DNA of 64,000 nt from Rhizobium sp. AAP43. Its GTDB lineage: Bacteria; Pseudomonadota; Alphaproteobacteria; Rhizobiales; Rhizobiaceae. The stretch covers positions 124,001 through 188,000 of the forward strand of contig NZ_LJHS01000009.1 of NCBI RefSeq assembly GCF_001296045.1. Reading direction: 5' to 3'. The notes beneath the pieces were generated by a model. The model saw only the letters and a program-made list of their open reading frames with translations, had not been told where the DNA came from and did not search any database. A program made the translations under genes and the position numbers. This document shows positions 1-9,147 of the stretch, in pieces (positions within the stretch are counted from its first letter, which is position 1; each line of letters begins with the position of its first letter).

Positions 1-1
1 C

Positions 2-337
2 ACTGTTCAAGTGCGCCCGAATGCCTTTGCACGACTGGTGACCAATCTCGCCTCGAATGCACGCCGCTATGCAAACACACTGGAGATCGTCGCCCGGCAA
101 ACGCCGAAATGGCTGGTCGTCACCTTCGACGATGACGGCCCGGGCATTCCTGCCGACTCGCGTGACGACGTGTTCAAGCCCTTCTTCCGGCTTGATGAGG
201 CACGCAATCTGGATGCATCGGGCACCGGGCTTGGCCTTGCAATCGCGCGCGACATCGCACGCAGCCATGGCGGCAACGTCGTGCTCGAGGACAGCCACCT
301 TGGCGGCCTGCGAGCCGTCATCCGCGTGCCGTTGTAA
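2..337 (+). CDS. Sensor histidine kinase, C-terminal ATPase domain (5' truncated by window)
   Basis: Only the last ~111 codons are present; the reading frame is open from the window edge, so the true start lies upstream. The visible part is a HATPase_c domain: an N box (NLASNARRYA), a G1 box (DDDGPGIP), an F box (FKPFFRLDEA) and a G2 box (GTGLGLAIA). This is the EnvZ-like class of membrane two-component kinases, which bind ATP here and phosphorylate a histidine in the missing upstream dimerisation domain. The stop is followed by a short gap and convergent minus-strand genes. The signal sensed and the partner regulator cannot be seen. Confidence 0.9.
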   Translation, partial: TVQVRPNAFARLVTNLASNARRYANTLEIVARQTPKWLVVTFDDDGPGIPADSRDDVFKPFFRLDEARNLDASGTGLGLAIARDIARSHGGNVVLEDSHLGGLRAVIRVPL

Positions 338-394
338 TCTGCGATTTTGGATGGGCGGTATAAGCCAAGAGGGCGACAAGATCGCCCTGCCCGC

Positions 395-751
395 TCACAT
401 CAGCTTTTGACCACTGGCGACAGGCCGTTCAACAGCGGTCAGCACGATTGCGCCATTTTCGTCTTCGAAGCCGAGCGTGAGAACTTCCGAACGGAAGGGG
501 CCAATCTGGCGCGGCGGAAAATTGACGACGCCAAGCACCTGCCGGCCCACCAGCGTCTCCGGCGTGTAGTGCACGGTGATCTGCGCGGATGACTTCTTCA
601 CGCCGATGTCAGGGCCGAAATCGATCTTCAGCTTGAAGGCTGGCTTGCGCGCTTCCGGAAAGCTCTCGACCTCAATGATCGTGCCGACCCGGATATCAAC
701 CTTCTCGAAATCGGCAAAGGTGATGGTGGTTGTCTCCGGCGTATTCGTCAC
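395..751 (-). CDS. tRNA-binding domain protein (CsaA/YgjH-like)
   Basis: This 118-residue protein is a stand-alone OB-fold tRNA-binding domain. The family signature is visible near the N-terminus ([11 protein letters not shown], residues ~15-25), followed by [10 protein letters not shown] and the KSSAQIT strand. Such proteins resemble the C-terminal domain of MetRS and CsaA, and are thought to bind structured RNA or act as chaperones. The start is a GTG that overlaps the proC stop codon (GTGA arrangement), which indicates translational coupling as the second gene of the proC operon. The precise cellular role is not known from sequence. Confidence 0.88.
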   Translation of the reverse strand: MTNTPETTTITFADFEKVDIRVGTIIEVESFPEARKPAFKLKIDFGPDIGVKKSSAQITVHYTPETLVGRQVLGVVNFPPRQIGPFRSEVLTLGFEDENGAIVLTAVERPVASGQKLM

Positions 752-1566
752 TGCGCCAGTTCCTCAGCCCTTTTGCGTGCCGCCTCGATGGCCACATCGA
801 ACAACGGCTGCATTCCGTCGGACGCCATCAGCACGGAGAGCGCAGCCGCAGTCGTGCCGCCGGGCGATGTCACATTCTTGCGCAGCGTATCGGCAGGGTC
901 GGGGGACTGGTGTAGCAGTTCACCAGCCCCCGCGACCGTTTCCCGCGCGAGACGCATGGCAAGGTCCGCCGGCAGGCCGGATTTCCGCCCTGCCTCTGCC
1001 ATGCACTCGACGAGATAAAAAACATAGGCCGGACCGCTGCCTGAAAGCGCAGTCACAGCATTGATAGCATCTTCGCTGTCGACCCATTCGACGGGCCCGG
1101 AAACCTTGAGCAGACGATGAACCACATCGCGCTGCGCCTCGCTGACTGCGGCATTGGCGAATGCGCCGGTCACGCCGCGACCGATCATCGCTGGCGTATT
1201 CGGCATGGCGCGCACCATGGCCGCTTCGCCCAGATGGCTCTCCATCGAAGCTAAGGTCTTGCCGGCCGCCACAGACACGACTGTTGTCTGCGGACCAACG
1301 AGGCTCTTCAGTCCCGGAAGAACGGCATCCATGACCTGGGGCTTCAGCGCAAGGAAGAGAATGTCAGCTTTGAGATTATCAGGCGCCGAAACCGAGTGGC
1401 GCGCCCCCGCATCGCGGATCTTCGCCATCGTCGTCTCGGATGGACCGGGATCAACAATCGTTACGGAAGACCCCGGCACGCCACTCTTCAGCCAGCCGGA
1501 CAGCATGGCGCCGCCCATATTGCCAGCGCCGACGAGAACGATCTGCCCGAAAGCGGATTGCGTCAT
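748..1566 (-). CDS. proC: Pyrroline-5-carboxylate reductase
   Basis: The 272-residue product reduces pyrroline-5-carboxylate to proline with NAD(P)H, the last step of proline synthesis. Visible features are an N-terminal Rossmann motif (GAGNMGGAM), the NTP motif following a helix rich in alanine (MPNTPAMIG), the conserved [11 protein letters not shown] segment and the C-terminal [12 protein letters not shown] signature. Its length fits the family. It starts 2 bp after the YbjN-like gene ends and overlaps the downstream tRNA-binding gene by 4 bp, so the three minus-strand genes form one operon. Confidence 0.96.
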   Translation of the reverse strand: MTQSAFGQIVLVGAGNMGGAMLSGWLKSGVPGSSVTIVDPGPSETTMAKIRDAGARHSVSAPDNLKADILFLALKPQVMDAVLPGLKSLVGPQTTVVSVAAGKTLASMESHLGEAAMVRAMPNTPAMIGRGVTGAFANAAVSEAQRDVVHRLLKVSGPVEWVDSEDAINAVTALSGSGPAYVFYLVECMAEAGRKSGLPADLAMRLARETVAGAGELLHQSPDPADTLRKNVTSPGGTTAAALSVLMASDGMQPLFDVAIEAARKRAEELAQ

Positions 1567-1568
1567 GC

Positions 1569-2069
1569 TCAGGCTTCTCCAACCGTCTCGAACAGAACCG
1601 CGTCCATGGCGGACTTGGCGTCCATGCCGGACCAGACGACGAACTGAAAAGCCTGGTAATAGGCTTCACAGGCTTCGACGGCAGAGGAAAGAAGCACTTC
1701 GACTTGGCGATTGGTCGGCTCTGCGCCGCCGGCAAGCAGCAGCGACTGACGGAAGATCACCACGTCCTCGTTCCGCCACAGGTCGAAATGCCCCATCAGC
1801 ACCTGACCATTGACGAAGGACAGAAGGCGGATGACTTCATTGACGCGCGCCTCGGGAATCTTCAAGTCGAAGGCGGAGGCCAGATGCAGCGCTTCGAACT
1901 CCTCCATCCAGGAGAACGAGACCTGATAATCCGACCAACGGCCGGAGACGGTCATCGCGAGTTCGTCTTCGCCGGAACGCTCGAACGACCAATCATTGGT
2001 CGCAGCGACAAACTCGATCATATCGACCGGGTTCGACTGGCGTTCGACTTCCATTTCCATGAGGCTCAT
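1569..2069 (-). CDS. YbjN domain-containing protein
   Basis: The 166-residue soluble acidic protein matches the YbjN family common in alphaproteobacteria: a short N-terminal segment, then FSWMEEFEALHLASAFDLKIP and the VNEVIRLLSFVNGQVLMGHF core, which resembles the type III secretion chaperone-like fold. The function is poorly defined; YbjN in enterobacteria has been linked to motility and stress. It is the first gene of the operon with proC and the tRNA-binding protein (2-bp gap to proC). No signal peptide or membrane segment is seen. Confidence 0.8.
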   Translation of the reverse strand: MSLMEMEVERQSNPVDMIEFVAATNDWSFERSGEDELAMTVSGRWSDYQVSFSWMEEFEALHLASAFDLKIPEARVNEVIRLLSFVNGQVLMGHFDLWRNEDVVIFRQSLLLAGGAEPTNRQVEVLLSSAVEACEAYYQAFQFVVWSGMDAKSAMDAVLFETVGEA

Positions 2070-2428
2070 GCATCACCTTCTCGACCGGACGCGCCTACCC
2101 CTCCAGCAAAAGCCGGAAAACGCAGACACCAGAACCGGAAACAACATTGAAAATGATTCTTATGGACCCCAGGGTAGAAGACGCACCCTGTCCGAAACTT
2201 ACGCAGGACCGTTTAGAATCATCATTTAAAATCAGTGTATAATCGCCGGACCGAAGCACCAGCCCCCTTATGCGGTTTTGCGGTTGTACCCTGTGGATGA
2301 ACCTTCGGGAATCGCGTGTGATTTGCCCGATAACCGACTCTGGCGATTGGCTTTTTAGGACCTATCCACACCCCCCAATTTTTTCCTGTATCAAACCCGC
2401 GACTTTCCTCTGCAAGGCACTGAAAACG
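2070..2428. other. Intergenic region, no gene recognised
   Basis: About 360 bases upstream of the YbjN operon, more AT-rich than the flanking genes. Short open frames on both strands have no plausible ribosome-binding site or protein-like composition. It must hold the promoter of the minus-strand YbjN-proC operon, but no convincing -35/-10 pair was identified. Confidence 0.4.
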
Positions 2429-2458
2429 CAAAAAGACCCGCAGCGACGAACTGCGGGC
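2429..2458 (-). terminator. Rho-independent terminator of the ubiK-like gene
   Basis: A 7-bp GC-rich stem (CCCGCAG at 2437-2443 pairing with CTGCGGG at 2451-2457) is followed, reading on the minus strand, by TCTTTTTGCG. It lies about 55 bp beyond the end of the minus-strand ubiK-like gene. Confidence 0.75.
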
Positions 2459-2512
2459 CTCCAATTTTGTCTCAAGTGATTTGCCGAGCGAGCGGCGACG
2501 CGCCTCTGGCTG

Positions 2513-2773
2513 TCAGCCGGCCTTGCTGGCGAGCGCGGCTTCCAGCGCCTCGATCCTCTTGAGCAACTGGTCGTTTTCCTCGCGCGCCTTCAAGGCCATC
2601 TCGCGAACGACATCAAACTCTTCGCGCTTCACCACATCGAGACTGTTCAGCCAACGCTCGGCCTGGGCGTGAAATGCGGTCTCGACTTCACGGCGCACGC
2701 CTTGAGCGGCACCTGCGGCGTCCGTCATGAGCTTGGCAAAATCATCAAGGATACGGTTGGACCCTGTGGTCAT
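2513..2773 (-). CDS. ubiK: UbiK/BMFP family accessory factor
   Basis: The 86-residue protein has the short-helix plus C-terminal coiled-coil layout of the BMFP (UbiK/YqiC) family: ILDDFAKLMTDAAGAAQG near the N-terminus, a central VKREEFDVVREMALKAREEN segment and a terminal heptad-like stretch (LLKRIEALEAALA). UbiK in E. coli assists aerobic ubiquinone biosynthesis; Brucella BMFP is a membrane-fusogenic trimer. The gene stands alone, diverging from lgt, with its own terminator downstream. The symbol follows the family; function in this organism is inferred. Confidence 0.85.
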   Translation of the reverse strand: MTTGSNRILDDFAKLMTDAAGAAQGVRREVETAFHAQAERWLNSLDVVKREEFDVVREMALKAREENDQLLKRIEALEAALASKAG

Positions 2774-2963
2774 GGGATGGCTCCTCTCAAAGCAAAAAGA
2801 CGACGAAACACATTTCTACTGCTTGAGGTAGGACTAACGTCACTCCCATGCAAGGTTCCGCGGGTGATAATGGTCGTTGATGAGGCCGCACGCTCAAGCG
2901 ATTCCATCTTGACCGTCCCATATCGCAACGCCATTTTCGCCCAGCATCAACGAAAGTAACCCA

Positions 2964-3815
2964 TTGTTGTCAGTTCTGGACCTTTTCGCCGCAGTGTCCT
3001 TTCCCGCGATCGATCCGATCGCATTCTCGATCGGGCCGCTTTCTGTGCACTGGTACGGTCTCGCCTATGTTGCTGGCATCCTTCTCGGTTGGCTCGTGGC
3101 CCGTGACCTCCTGAAGCGCCAGACACTCTGGCCGAACGGCACGCCGCCTGCGACCCTCCAGCAGATCGACGACTTCATCTTATGGTCTGCGATCGGCATC
3201 GTGGCAGGTGGACGGCTGGGTTATATCCTGTTCTACGATTTCGCCGCCGTTGCCGAAAATCCGATGCGCGCGCTTGAGGTTTGGAATGGCGGCATGTCCT
3301 TCCATGGCGGCTTCATCGGTGCGACGCTCGCCATGGTCTTCTTCGCCCGCAAACATGGCCTGCCGCTGTGGAGCCTGTTCGACATAGTTGCAAGCGTAGC
3401 TCCGCTTGGCCTCTTTTTCGGCCGTATCGCCAACTTCATCAATGGCGAACTCTGGGGACGCCCCGCCGACCTGCCCTGGGCTATGGCCTTTCCGACTGGA
3501 GGCCCCTTCCCCCGGCATCCAAGCCAACTTTACGAAGCTGCACTCGAAGGCCTGCTGCTCTTTCTTCTGCTGCAGGCGCTTGCCCGGCTCGGCTCCCTGA
3601 AACACCCCGGCCGCATCACCGGCGTATTCGTGACGGCCTACGCAGCCGCCCGGATTTTCGTCGAATTCTTCCGCGAACCGGATGCCCAGATCGGCTATCT
3701 CGTCGGCGGCTGGCTGACCATGGGCATGGTCCTGTCACTGCCAATGCTGCTGATTGGGATTGCAATCATCGCGCGATCGCTCCGCGTGGCCAATGCGACA
3801 GGGACGGAGGCATGA
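2964..3815 (+). CDS. lgt: Prolipoprotein diacylglyceryl transferase
   Basis: The 283-residue inner-membrane enzyme transfers diacylglycerol from phosphatidylglycerol to the lipobox cysteine of prolipoproteins. Several hydrophobic helices are visible together with family motifs: VHWYGLAYV near residue 30, the HGGFIGA loop, GRIANFINGELWGR and RHPSQLYEA. No ATG fits; the TTG at 2964 has GAAAG about 8 nt upstream and is the likely start, although the next TTG codon is also possible. The stop overlaps the start of the following methyltransferase (ATGA), so the two are co-translated. Confidence 0.95.
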   Translation: MLSVLDLFAAVSFPAIDPIAFSIGPLSVHWYGLAYVAGILLGWLVARDLLKRQTLWPNGTPPATLQQIDDFILWSAIGIVAGGRLGYILFYDFAAVAENPMRALEVWNGGMSFHGGFIGATLAMVFFARKHGLPLWSLFDIVASVAPLGLFFGRIANFINGELWGRPADLPWAMAFPTGGPFPRHPSQLYEAALEGLLLFLLLQALARLGSLKHPGRITGVFVTAYAAARIFVEFFREPDAQIGYLVGGWLTMGMVLSLPMLLIGIAIIARSLRVANATGTEA

Positions 3816-4924
3816 CCATGCAGATCGAAACCCCGCTTGCCGAAAAGATCAAGTCGCTCATCGTCGCGAATGGACCGATCAGCATTTCCGATTTCTTCGC
3901 GCTCTGCCTCGCAGATCCACAGCACGGCTACTACAAGACACGCCACCCTTTCGGCCGCGCCGGTGATTTTGTCACGGCACCGGAAATCAGCCAGCTGTTC
4001 GGCGAAATGCTGGGCGTCTTCATGATCGACACATGGCAGCGCCATGGTGAACCTCGGGACGTCCGCCTCGTCGAAATCGGCCCCGGCCGTGGCACGATGA
4101 TGGCCGACATGCTGCGGGTCATAGCGCGCGCGGCACCTGGCCTTTACGAGACTGCAAACGTCCATCTCGTCGAGACGAGCGGCCTGCTGAAACTCACGCA
4201 ACGGGAAAGCCTTGCCAGTCACGGTGACAAGATCACCTGGCACGACAGTTTCGACGAAGTACCGGAAGGCTTCACCCTGCTCGCCGCCAATGAACTGTTC
4301 GACGCAATCCCGATCCGCCAGTTTGTGAAGACACCGGCAGGCTTCGTCGAGCGCATGGTCGGCCTTGGCCAGGCGGGCGAACTCAGCTTCACCCTGGGAA
4401 CGGCGATCCTCGATGCGTCGATGCTGCCGGAAGGCATAAGCCCGCCAGCGGACGGCGCAATCTTTGAAGTTGCACCGGCCCGTCAATCGGTGATGCTGAC
4501 CATTTGCGAACGTTTGCGCGCCTGCCATGGCACCGCGCTGATCATCGACTATGGCCACATGGTCACCAACTATGGCGATACGCTGCAGGCCGTGCGGGCC
4601 CATCAGTTCGACCCGCCGCTCGCCCATCCGGGGCTCGCCGATCTCACCAGCCATGTCGACTTCGAAAACCTCGCCCGCACAGCAGTGGCAGCCGGCATAC
4701 ACCTGAATGGCTGCATGCATCAGGGCGATTTTCTCGTTGGCCTGGGCATTGAGGAACGCGCCTCGGCACTTGGCCGCGGCAAGGACGAAGCGACCCAGCA
4801 AGGCATTATTGATGCGGTCACCCGGCTTGCGGCAGCCGGCACCGGCAATATGGGCGAGTTGTTCAAGGTCATGGCCGTCTCCTCGCCTGCTCTGCAACTT
4901 GCACCATTTCGGGTCAGGCATTGA
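3812..4924 (+). CDS. Class I SAM-dependent methyltransferase, MidA/NDUFAF7 family
   Basis: The 370-residue protein belongs to the MidA/NDUFAF7 family, whose eukaryotic members methylate an arginine of complex I subunit NDUFS2; the bacterial substrate is unproven. Visible are the N-terminal GPISISDFFALCL segment, the HPFGRAGDFVTAPEISQLF stretch, the SAM-binding loop VEIGPGRGTMMADML and the family motif NELFDAIPIRQF. The ATG at 3812 overlaps the lgt stop; an in-frame ATG six bases later is an alternative. Conserved coupling with lgt and pgeF is usual in related alphaproteobacteria. Confidence 0.9.
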   Translation: MTMQIETPLAEKIKSLIVANGPISISDFFALCLADPQHGYYKTRHPFGRAGDFVTAPEISQLFGEMLGVFMIDTWQRHGEPRDVRLVEIGPGRGTMMADMLRVIARAAPGLYETANVHLVETSGLLKLTQRESLASHGDKITWHDSFDEVPEGFTLLAANELFDAIPIRQFVKTPAGFVERMVGLGQAGELSFTLGTAILDASMLPEGISPPADGAIFEVAPARQSVMLTICERLRACHGTALIIDYGHMVTNYGDTLQAVRAHQFDPPLAHPGLADLTSHVDFENLARTAVAAGIHLNGCMHQGDFLVGLGIEERASALGRGKDEATQQGIIDAVTRLAAAGTGNMGELFKVMAVSSPALQLAPFRVRH

Positions 4925-5056
4925 CAGGAGGGCGCGAGGTCGACACCATCGCGCCCGAACCGAATACGCATATTTCGAAATTTATCGAACGATTACAGGT
5001 TCTTCGACCGAATACTCACCACGGACGAAGAAGCCCTGAGCGGTGGAGAACGGACC

Positions 5057-5851
5057 ATGACGTCCCCCGAAAAACCCGGCCCGATCACCTCAAACAGCCT
5101 GTCCAACCTGAAGACCAGCGGCATTCGCCACGGCTTCTTCACCCGGCAGGGCGGCGTCTCGGAGGGCATCTATCGTGGCCTAAATGTCGGCGTCGGGTCG
5201 AATGACGAGCGCGAGCACGTCGTCGAAAACCGCCGCCGCGTCGCCGAATGGTTTCAACTTGGCCCGGATCGGCTCGCCACCGCCCACCAGGTGCACTCTC
5301 CCGATGCCGTCGTCGTCTCGGCCGATCATGACGGCACGCGACCAAAGGCAGACGCGCTGGTGACGGCGACACCCGGCATCATCCTCGGCGTTCTGACTGC
5401 AGACTGCGGCCCCATTCTCTTCGCAGACCCCGAAAACCGCGTCATCGGTGCGGCCCATGCGGGCTGGAAGGGCGCACTCGACGGCGTGCTTGAAAACACC
5501 ATCGAGGCAATGATCGGGCTCGGCGCAAAGCGTGGCAGCATCCGAGCAACGCTCGGCCCATCCATCTCTAGAGGCAACTACGAGGTCGGCCCGGAATTCG
5601 TCGAGCGCTTCGTGGCACGCGACCCTGCCTACGAACAGTTTTTCACGCCATCCACGACGCCCGGTCATTCCATGTTCGATCTCCCCGCGCTGACCGTGAT
5701 GCGCCTGACGAAGGCCCGCGTCGCGGCCGACTGTCTGGGACTGTGCACCTATGCGGATCCTGAGACGTTCTATTCCTATCGTCGGACCACCCATGCCGGC
5801 GAACCCGATTATGGCCGGCAGATTTCGGCGATCGCGATGACGGAGAACTGA
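5057..5851 (+). CDS. pgeF: Peptidoglycan editing factor PgeF / multicopper polyphenol oxidase-like
   Basis: The 264-residue protein is of the YfiH/DUF152 family, first described as laccase-like and in E. coli shown to keep L-serine from replacing L-alanine in peptidoglycan precursors. The metal-site residues are present in HQVHS, ADCGPI and AAHAGWKG, and the C-terminal FYSYRR motif is intact. It follows the MidA-like gene after ~130 bp and is separated by a single base from the M24 peptidase gene, which suggests one transcription unit. Confidence 0.92.
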   Translation: MTSPEKPGPITSNSLSNLKTSGIRHGFFTRQGGVSEGIYRGLNVGVGSNDEREHVVENRRRVAEWFQLGPDRLATAHQVHSPDAVVVSADHDGTRPKADALVTATPGIILGVLTADCGPILFADPENRVIGAAHAGWKGALDGVLENTIEAMIGLGAKRGSIRATLGPSISRGNYEVGPEFVERFVARDPAYEQFFTPSTTPGHSMFDLPALTVMRLTKARVAADCLGLCTYADPETFYSYRRTTHAGEPDYGRQISAIAMTEN

Positions 5852-5852
5852 T

Positions 5853-7004
5853 ATGGCACTGCATTTCACCGAGGCCGAATTCGCGGAACGCCGGGCCCGC
5901 CTGACCGCGCGCATGGCAGAAGACAGGCTCGACGCCATGCTGCTCTTCGCCCAGGAGAGCATGTACTGGCTGACGGGTTACGACACATTCGGCTTCTGCT
6001 TCTTCCAGGTGCTGGTCGTGAAGGCCGACGGCAGCATGACGCTCCTCACCCGCTCGCCAGACCTGCGCCAGGCCAAGCAAACCTCGACCATCGACAATAT
6101 CCTGGTCTGGGTTGACAGGATGAATGCCGATCCAACCGTCGATCTGCGCAATCTCCTCAATGATCTCGATCTTCTCGGCATGCGGGTCGGCATCGAATAC
6201 GACACCCATGGCATGACCGGCCGCGTCGCGCGGCTTCTCGATAATCAGCTGAATAATTTCTGCGAAACCATCGACGCCTCCTATCTGGTCAGCGATTTGC
6301 GGATCATCAAAAGTGCTGCTGAAATTGCCAAAGTCCGGCAGGCGGCCGCACTGGCCGATGGCGCACTCGACGCCGCACGCCCGCTGATCGGTGCCGGCCG
6401 CAGCGAAGCGGCTATCCTCGCCGCCATGCAGGCCGCCATCCTCGCCGGTGGCGGTGATTATGCGGCCAATAATTTTGTCATTGGTTCGGGCGAAGACGCG
6501 CTTCTGTGCCGTTACAAGTCGGGCCGTCGCGTGCTTGCCGAAAACGATCAGTTGACCCTGGAATGGGCCGGCGCATCGGCCCACTATCACGCGCCGATGC
6601 TGCGAACACTCGTCATCGGCCAACCAAGCCCGCGCCACCGCGAATTGTTCAACGCCGCCCTTGAGGGCATGAAGGCCATCGAACAGGTCCTGCGTCCCGG
6701 CCACACATTCGGCGAGGTTTTCGACGTTCACGCCAAGGTGATGGACGACCGTGGCCTCACGCGGCAGCGTTTCAACAAGTGCGGCTATTCGGTCGGGGCC
6801 CGCTTTGCGCCCTCCTGGATGGAGCACCAGATGTTCCTTGCCGGAAATACCCAGGAGATCCTGCCCGATATGACGCTGTTTGCCCATATGATCATCATGG
6901 ATAGCGACCGGCAGACGGCCATGACCCTTGGCCAGACCTATCTGACCACGGCCACGGCCCCGCAGGCGCTTTCGCGTCATCCGCTCGAACTGATCCTTGC
7001 CTGA
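5853..7004 (+). CDS. M24-family (creatinase/Xaa-Pro peptidase-like) protein with altered metal site
   Basis: The 383-residue protein has the creatinase/prolidase layout: an N-terminal domain (about 1-150) and a C-terminal pita-bread domain. The usual M24 metal ligands are not conserved: the first Asp position is Glu (LTLEWAG), the next is His (AHYHAP), and the usual GHGIG histidine is replaced by Tyr (GYSVGAR). This pattern resembles ectoine hydrolase (DoeA)-type and creatinase-like members more than true Xaa-Pro peptidases. One base separates it from pgeF. A C-N hydrolase on a small amide is a better guess than a metallopeptidase; the substrate is unknown. Confidence 0.85.
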   Translation: MALHFTEAEFAERRARLTARMAEDRLDAMLLFAQESMYWLTGYDTFGFCFFQVLVVKADGSMTLLTRSPDLRQAKQTSTIDNILVWVDRMNADPTVDLRNLLNDLDLLGMRVGIEYDTHGMTGRVARLLDNQLNNFCETIDASYLVSDLRIIKSAAEIAKVRQAAALADGALDAARPLIGAGRSEAAILAAMQAAILAGGGDYAANNFVIGSGEDALLCRYKSGRRVLAENDQLTLEWAGASAHYHAPMLRTLVIGQPSPRHRELFNAALEGMKAIEQVLRPGHTFGEVFDVHAKVMDDRGLTRQRFNKCGYSVGARFAPSWMEHQMFLAGNTQEILPDMTLFAHMIIMDSDRQTAMTLGQTYLTTATAPQALSRHPLELILA

Positions 7005-7094
7005 TCGACCGGAACCCGCCAGTTCCGGGAGTTGACAGGCAATCTTGGGAGGCCGCATAACTCCCTGCATGAACTCAGGAAAGGATCACCCTCG

Positions 7095-7937
7095 GTGAGA
7101 CAATCCGTATCCCCGGCAACGGGTTTGATCTTTCGCCCGACGTGGCGGTTGAACGCGGCCCTCGCGCTCGCCATTTTGCTTGCGGGCTGTAATAGTACTG
7201 AGGTCATGACACCACGCGCGGAAGTCGGCGATGGCAGCCAGACCGGCGGCTACACCCAATCGACCGGCCAGTATACGGCAGCAGCGCCAACCCAGCCCGT
7301 CCAGTCGGCGCCGCTCTCAAGCGGCGGCTACGAGCCCCCGATGCGCGGCCCCCAGAACACCCTCGAAGCGCAGGCAGCGGCATTGGCGCAAGGCGGACAG
7401 AATCCTGCGGCCTCGCGTCCGCTCGACAACGCGGCCTATCAAGAATTTCCTGAAGCGCCGCAGTCGGATTCAAACCAGGTCAGCCAGCAGCAACAACAGC
7501 CACAACAGCCGGCGCGTGCACAGCAACAGCAGCAAGCCTCCCTGCCACCGTCCGGCGGCGCGCAGGCCGCCGGCGGCACCATCCGCTTTCTCCCGATCAT
7601 CGGCGCTCCAGTCCAGGCGGTCACGCCGTTGTCCCGCCAGCTCGGTGCCGAGGCCCGTGCCCGTGGCCTGACGATCAAAAGTGCCAACGATGCCAACAGC
7701 GAACATATCCTGAAGGGGTACTTCTCCGCCTTCTCCGACAGCGGCCAGGTCACCATTACCTATGTCTGGGACGTGCTTGACGCAGCAGGAGGACGCCTCC
7801 ACCGCATTCAGGGGCAGGAAACCGTGCCTTCCGGGGCGAAGGATCCCTGGGCCGCCGTGCCCGCATCCGTGATGCAACAGATCGCAACCAAGAGCATGGC
7901 TGAGTATATGCAATGGCGAAATGCCCAATCTGGGTAA
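7095..7937 (+). CDS. Lipoprotein with Gln-rich linker
   Basis: The 280-residue protein has a signal peptide ending in the lipobox LLAGC (Cys32 when the GTG at 7095 is used; AGGAAAGGA lies 9 nt upstream). After the lipid-anchored cysteine comes a low-complexity Q/P/A/S-rich linker (about residues 40-165, with runs of glutamine), then a compact domain (FLPIIGAPVQAV to the C-terminus) with SANDANSEHILKGYFSAF and VTITYVWDVLD. A similar lipoprotein commonly precedes prs in rhizobia, but I know no function. It would be a substrate of the Lgt encoded upstream. Confidence 0.85.
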   Translation: MRQSVSPATGLIFRPTWRLNAALALAILLAGCNSTEVMTPRAEVGDGSQTGGYTQSTGQYTAAAPTQPVQSAPLSSGGYEPPMRGPQNTLEAQAAALAQGGQNPAASRPLDNAAYQEFPEAPQSDSNQVSQQQQQPQQPARAQQQQQASLPPSGGAQAAGGTIRFLPIIGAPVQAVTPLSRQLGAEARARGLTIKSANDANSEHILKGYFSAFSDSGQVTITYVWDVLDAAGGRLHRIQGQETVPSGAKDPWAAVPASVMQQIATKSMAEYMQWRNAQSG

Positions 7938-8083
7938 GGCAAACAGGCCGGCTTGCGGCACGCTTGCGACACTTCTCGTTGATCCATTAACCGAAAATAT
8001 GGGCGCGACGGTCCAAACCACTTGCATTCAGGGGGAACGTCGCTAAAAAGCGCCCATCTCAGCATGGTAACAGGCGGGCCAAG

Positions 8084-9016
8084 ATGAAGGTTTTCGCAGG
8101 TAATTCGAACCGGCAACTTGCCGAAACGATCTGCTCCTATCTCAAAGTACCACTCGGCAAGGCCAGCGTCCGCCGCTTCGCAGACCAGGAAATCTTCGTC
8201 GAAATCCAGGAAAACGTCCGCGGCGAAGACGTCTTCGTGGTCCAGTCGACGTCGTTCCCGACGAACGACCATCTGATGGAATTGTTGATCATGATCGACG
8301 CCTTCCGTCGTTCCTCGGCACGCCGCATCACCGCCGTCCTGCCCTATTTCGGTTACGCGCGTCAGGATCGCAAACCTGGTCCACGCACGCCGATTTCGGC
8401 CAAGCTCGTCGCCAACCTGATCACCGAAGCTGGCGCCGACCGAGTTCTCACACTCGATCTGCATGCCGGACAAATCCAGGGCTTCTTCGACATACCGACC
8501 GACAATCTGTATGCGGTGCCGCTTCTCGCCCGGGACATCAAGGAACACTACGACACCAACAATGTCATGGTTGTTTCTCCGGACGTCGGCGGCGTGGTCC
8601 GTGCCCGATCTGTGGCCAAGCGGCTCGACTGTCTTCTGGCGATCGTTGACAAGCGCCGTGATCGGCCGGGTGAATCCGAGGTCATGAACGTGATTGGTGA
8701 TGTGACGGGCAAGGACTGCATCCTGATCGACGACATTGTCGATTCCGGCGGCACCTTGTGCAACGCCGCAGAAGCGCTTCTGAAGAACGGCGCTACTAGC
8801 GTCACGGCCTACATCACCCACGGCGTACTGTCGGGCGGCGCCGTCACCCGCGTTGCCTCTTCGAAACTTCGCGAACTTGTGATCACAGACTCCATCCAGC
8901 CCACGACGGCTGTTCAGTCGGCTCACAACATTCGCGTTCTTTCGACAGCGACGCTTCTCGGCGAAGCAATCAACCGCACCAGCCTCGAAGAGTCGGTCTC
9001 CAGTCTGTTCGACTGA
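8084..9016 (+). CDS. prs: Ribose-phosphate pyrophosphokinase
   Basis: The 310-residue enzyme makes PRPP from ribose 5-phosphate and ATP for purine, pyrimidine, His and Trp synthesis. Visible motifs are the N-terminal [33 protein letters not shown], the catalytic/ATP region [10 protein letters not shown], the flexible-loop region [10 protein letters not shown] and the PRPP-binding loop DDIVDSGGT. The length is that of a class I PRPP synthase. It is followed by a strong terminator and preceded by a ~145-bp gap, so it can be transcribed alone. Confidence 0.97.
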   Translation: MKVFAGNSNRQLAETICSYLKVPLGKASVRRFADQEIFVEIQENVRGEDVFVVQSTSFPTNDHLMELLIMIDAFRRSSARRITAVLPYFGYARQDRKPGPRTPISAKLVANLITEAGADRVLTLDLHAGQIQGFFDIPTDNLYAVPLLARDIKEHYDTNNVMVVSPDVGGVVRARSVAKRLDCLLAIVDKRRDRPGESEVMNVIGDVTGKDCILIDDIVDSGGTLCNAAEALLKNGATSVTAYITHGVLSGGAVTRVASSKLRELVITDSIQPTTAVQSAHNIRVLSTATLLGEAINRTSLEESVSSLFD

Positions 9017-9048
9017 CCCTCACCCAACATCAGGCACTTTACCAACGT

Positions 9049-9083
9049 AAGCCGCTTACCCTTGCGTAAAGCGGCTTTATTTC
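9049..9083 (+). terminator. Rho-independent terminator after prs
   Basis: A 9-bp stem (AAGCCGCTT at 9049-9057 with AAGCGGCTT at 9069-9077), an 11-nt loop and a trailing TATTTCC tract, about 30 bp after the prs stop. Confidence 0.8.
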
Positions 9084-9147
9084 CTATGGCTTGTACTTCT
9101 GACGGGGCAGATGTTCATCTGCTTCACCTCCGGTCCAGATAGACGCC

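Noticed and set aside
2222-2464. Short open frame upstream of the YbjN operon
   Set aside because: No ribosome-binding site, non-protein-like composition, and it ends in the ubiK terminator.
5643-7070. Open frame of ~475 codons on the minus strand opposite the M24 gene
   Set aside because: It overlaps pgeF and the M24 gene, which both have family motifs.
7481-7550. CAG/CAA-rich run that might be a tandem-repeat or CRISPR-like element
   Set aside because: It is a coding glutamine-rich linker in frame with the lipoprotein; no spacer/repeat regularity is present.
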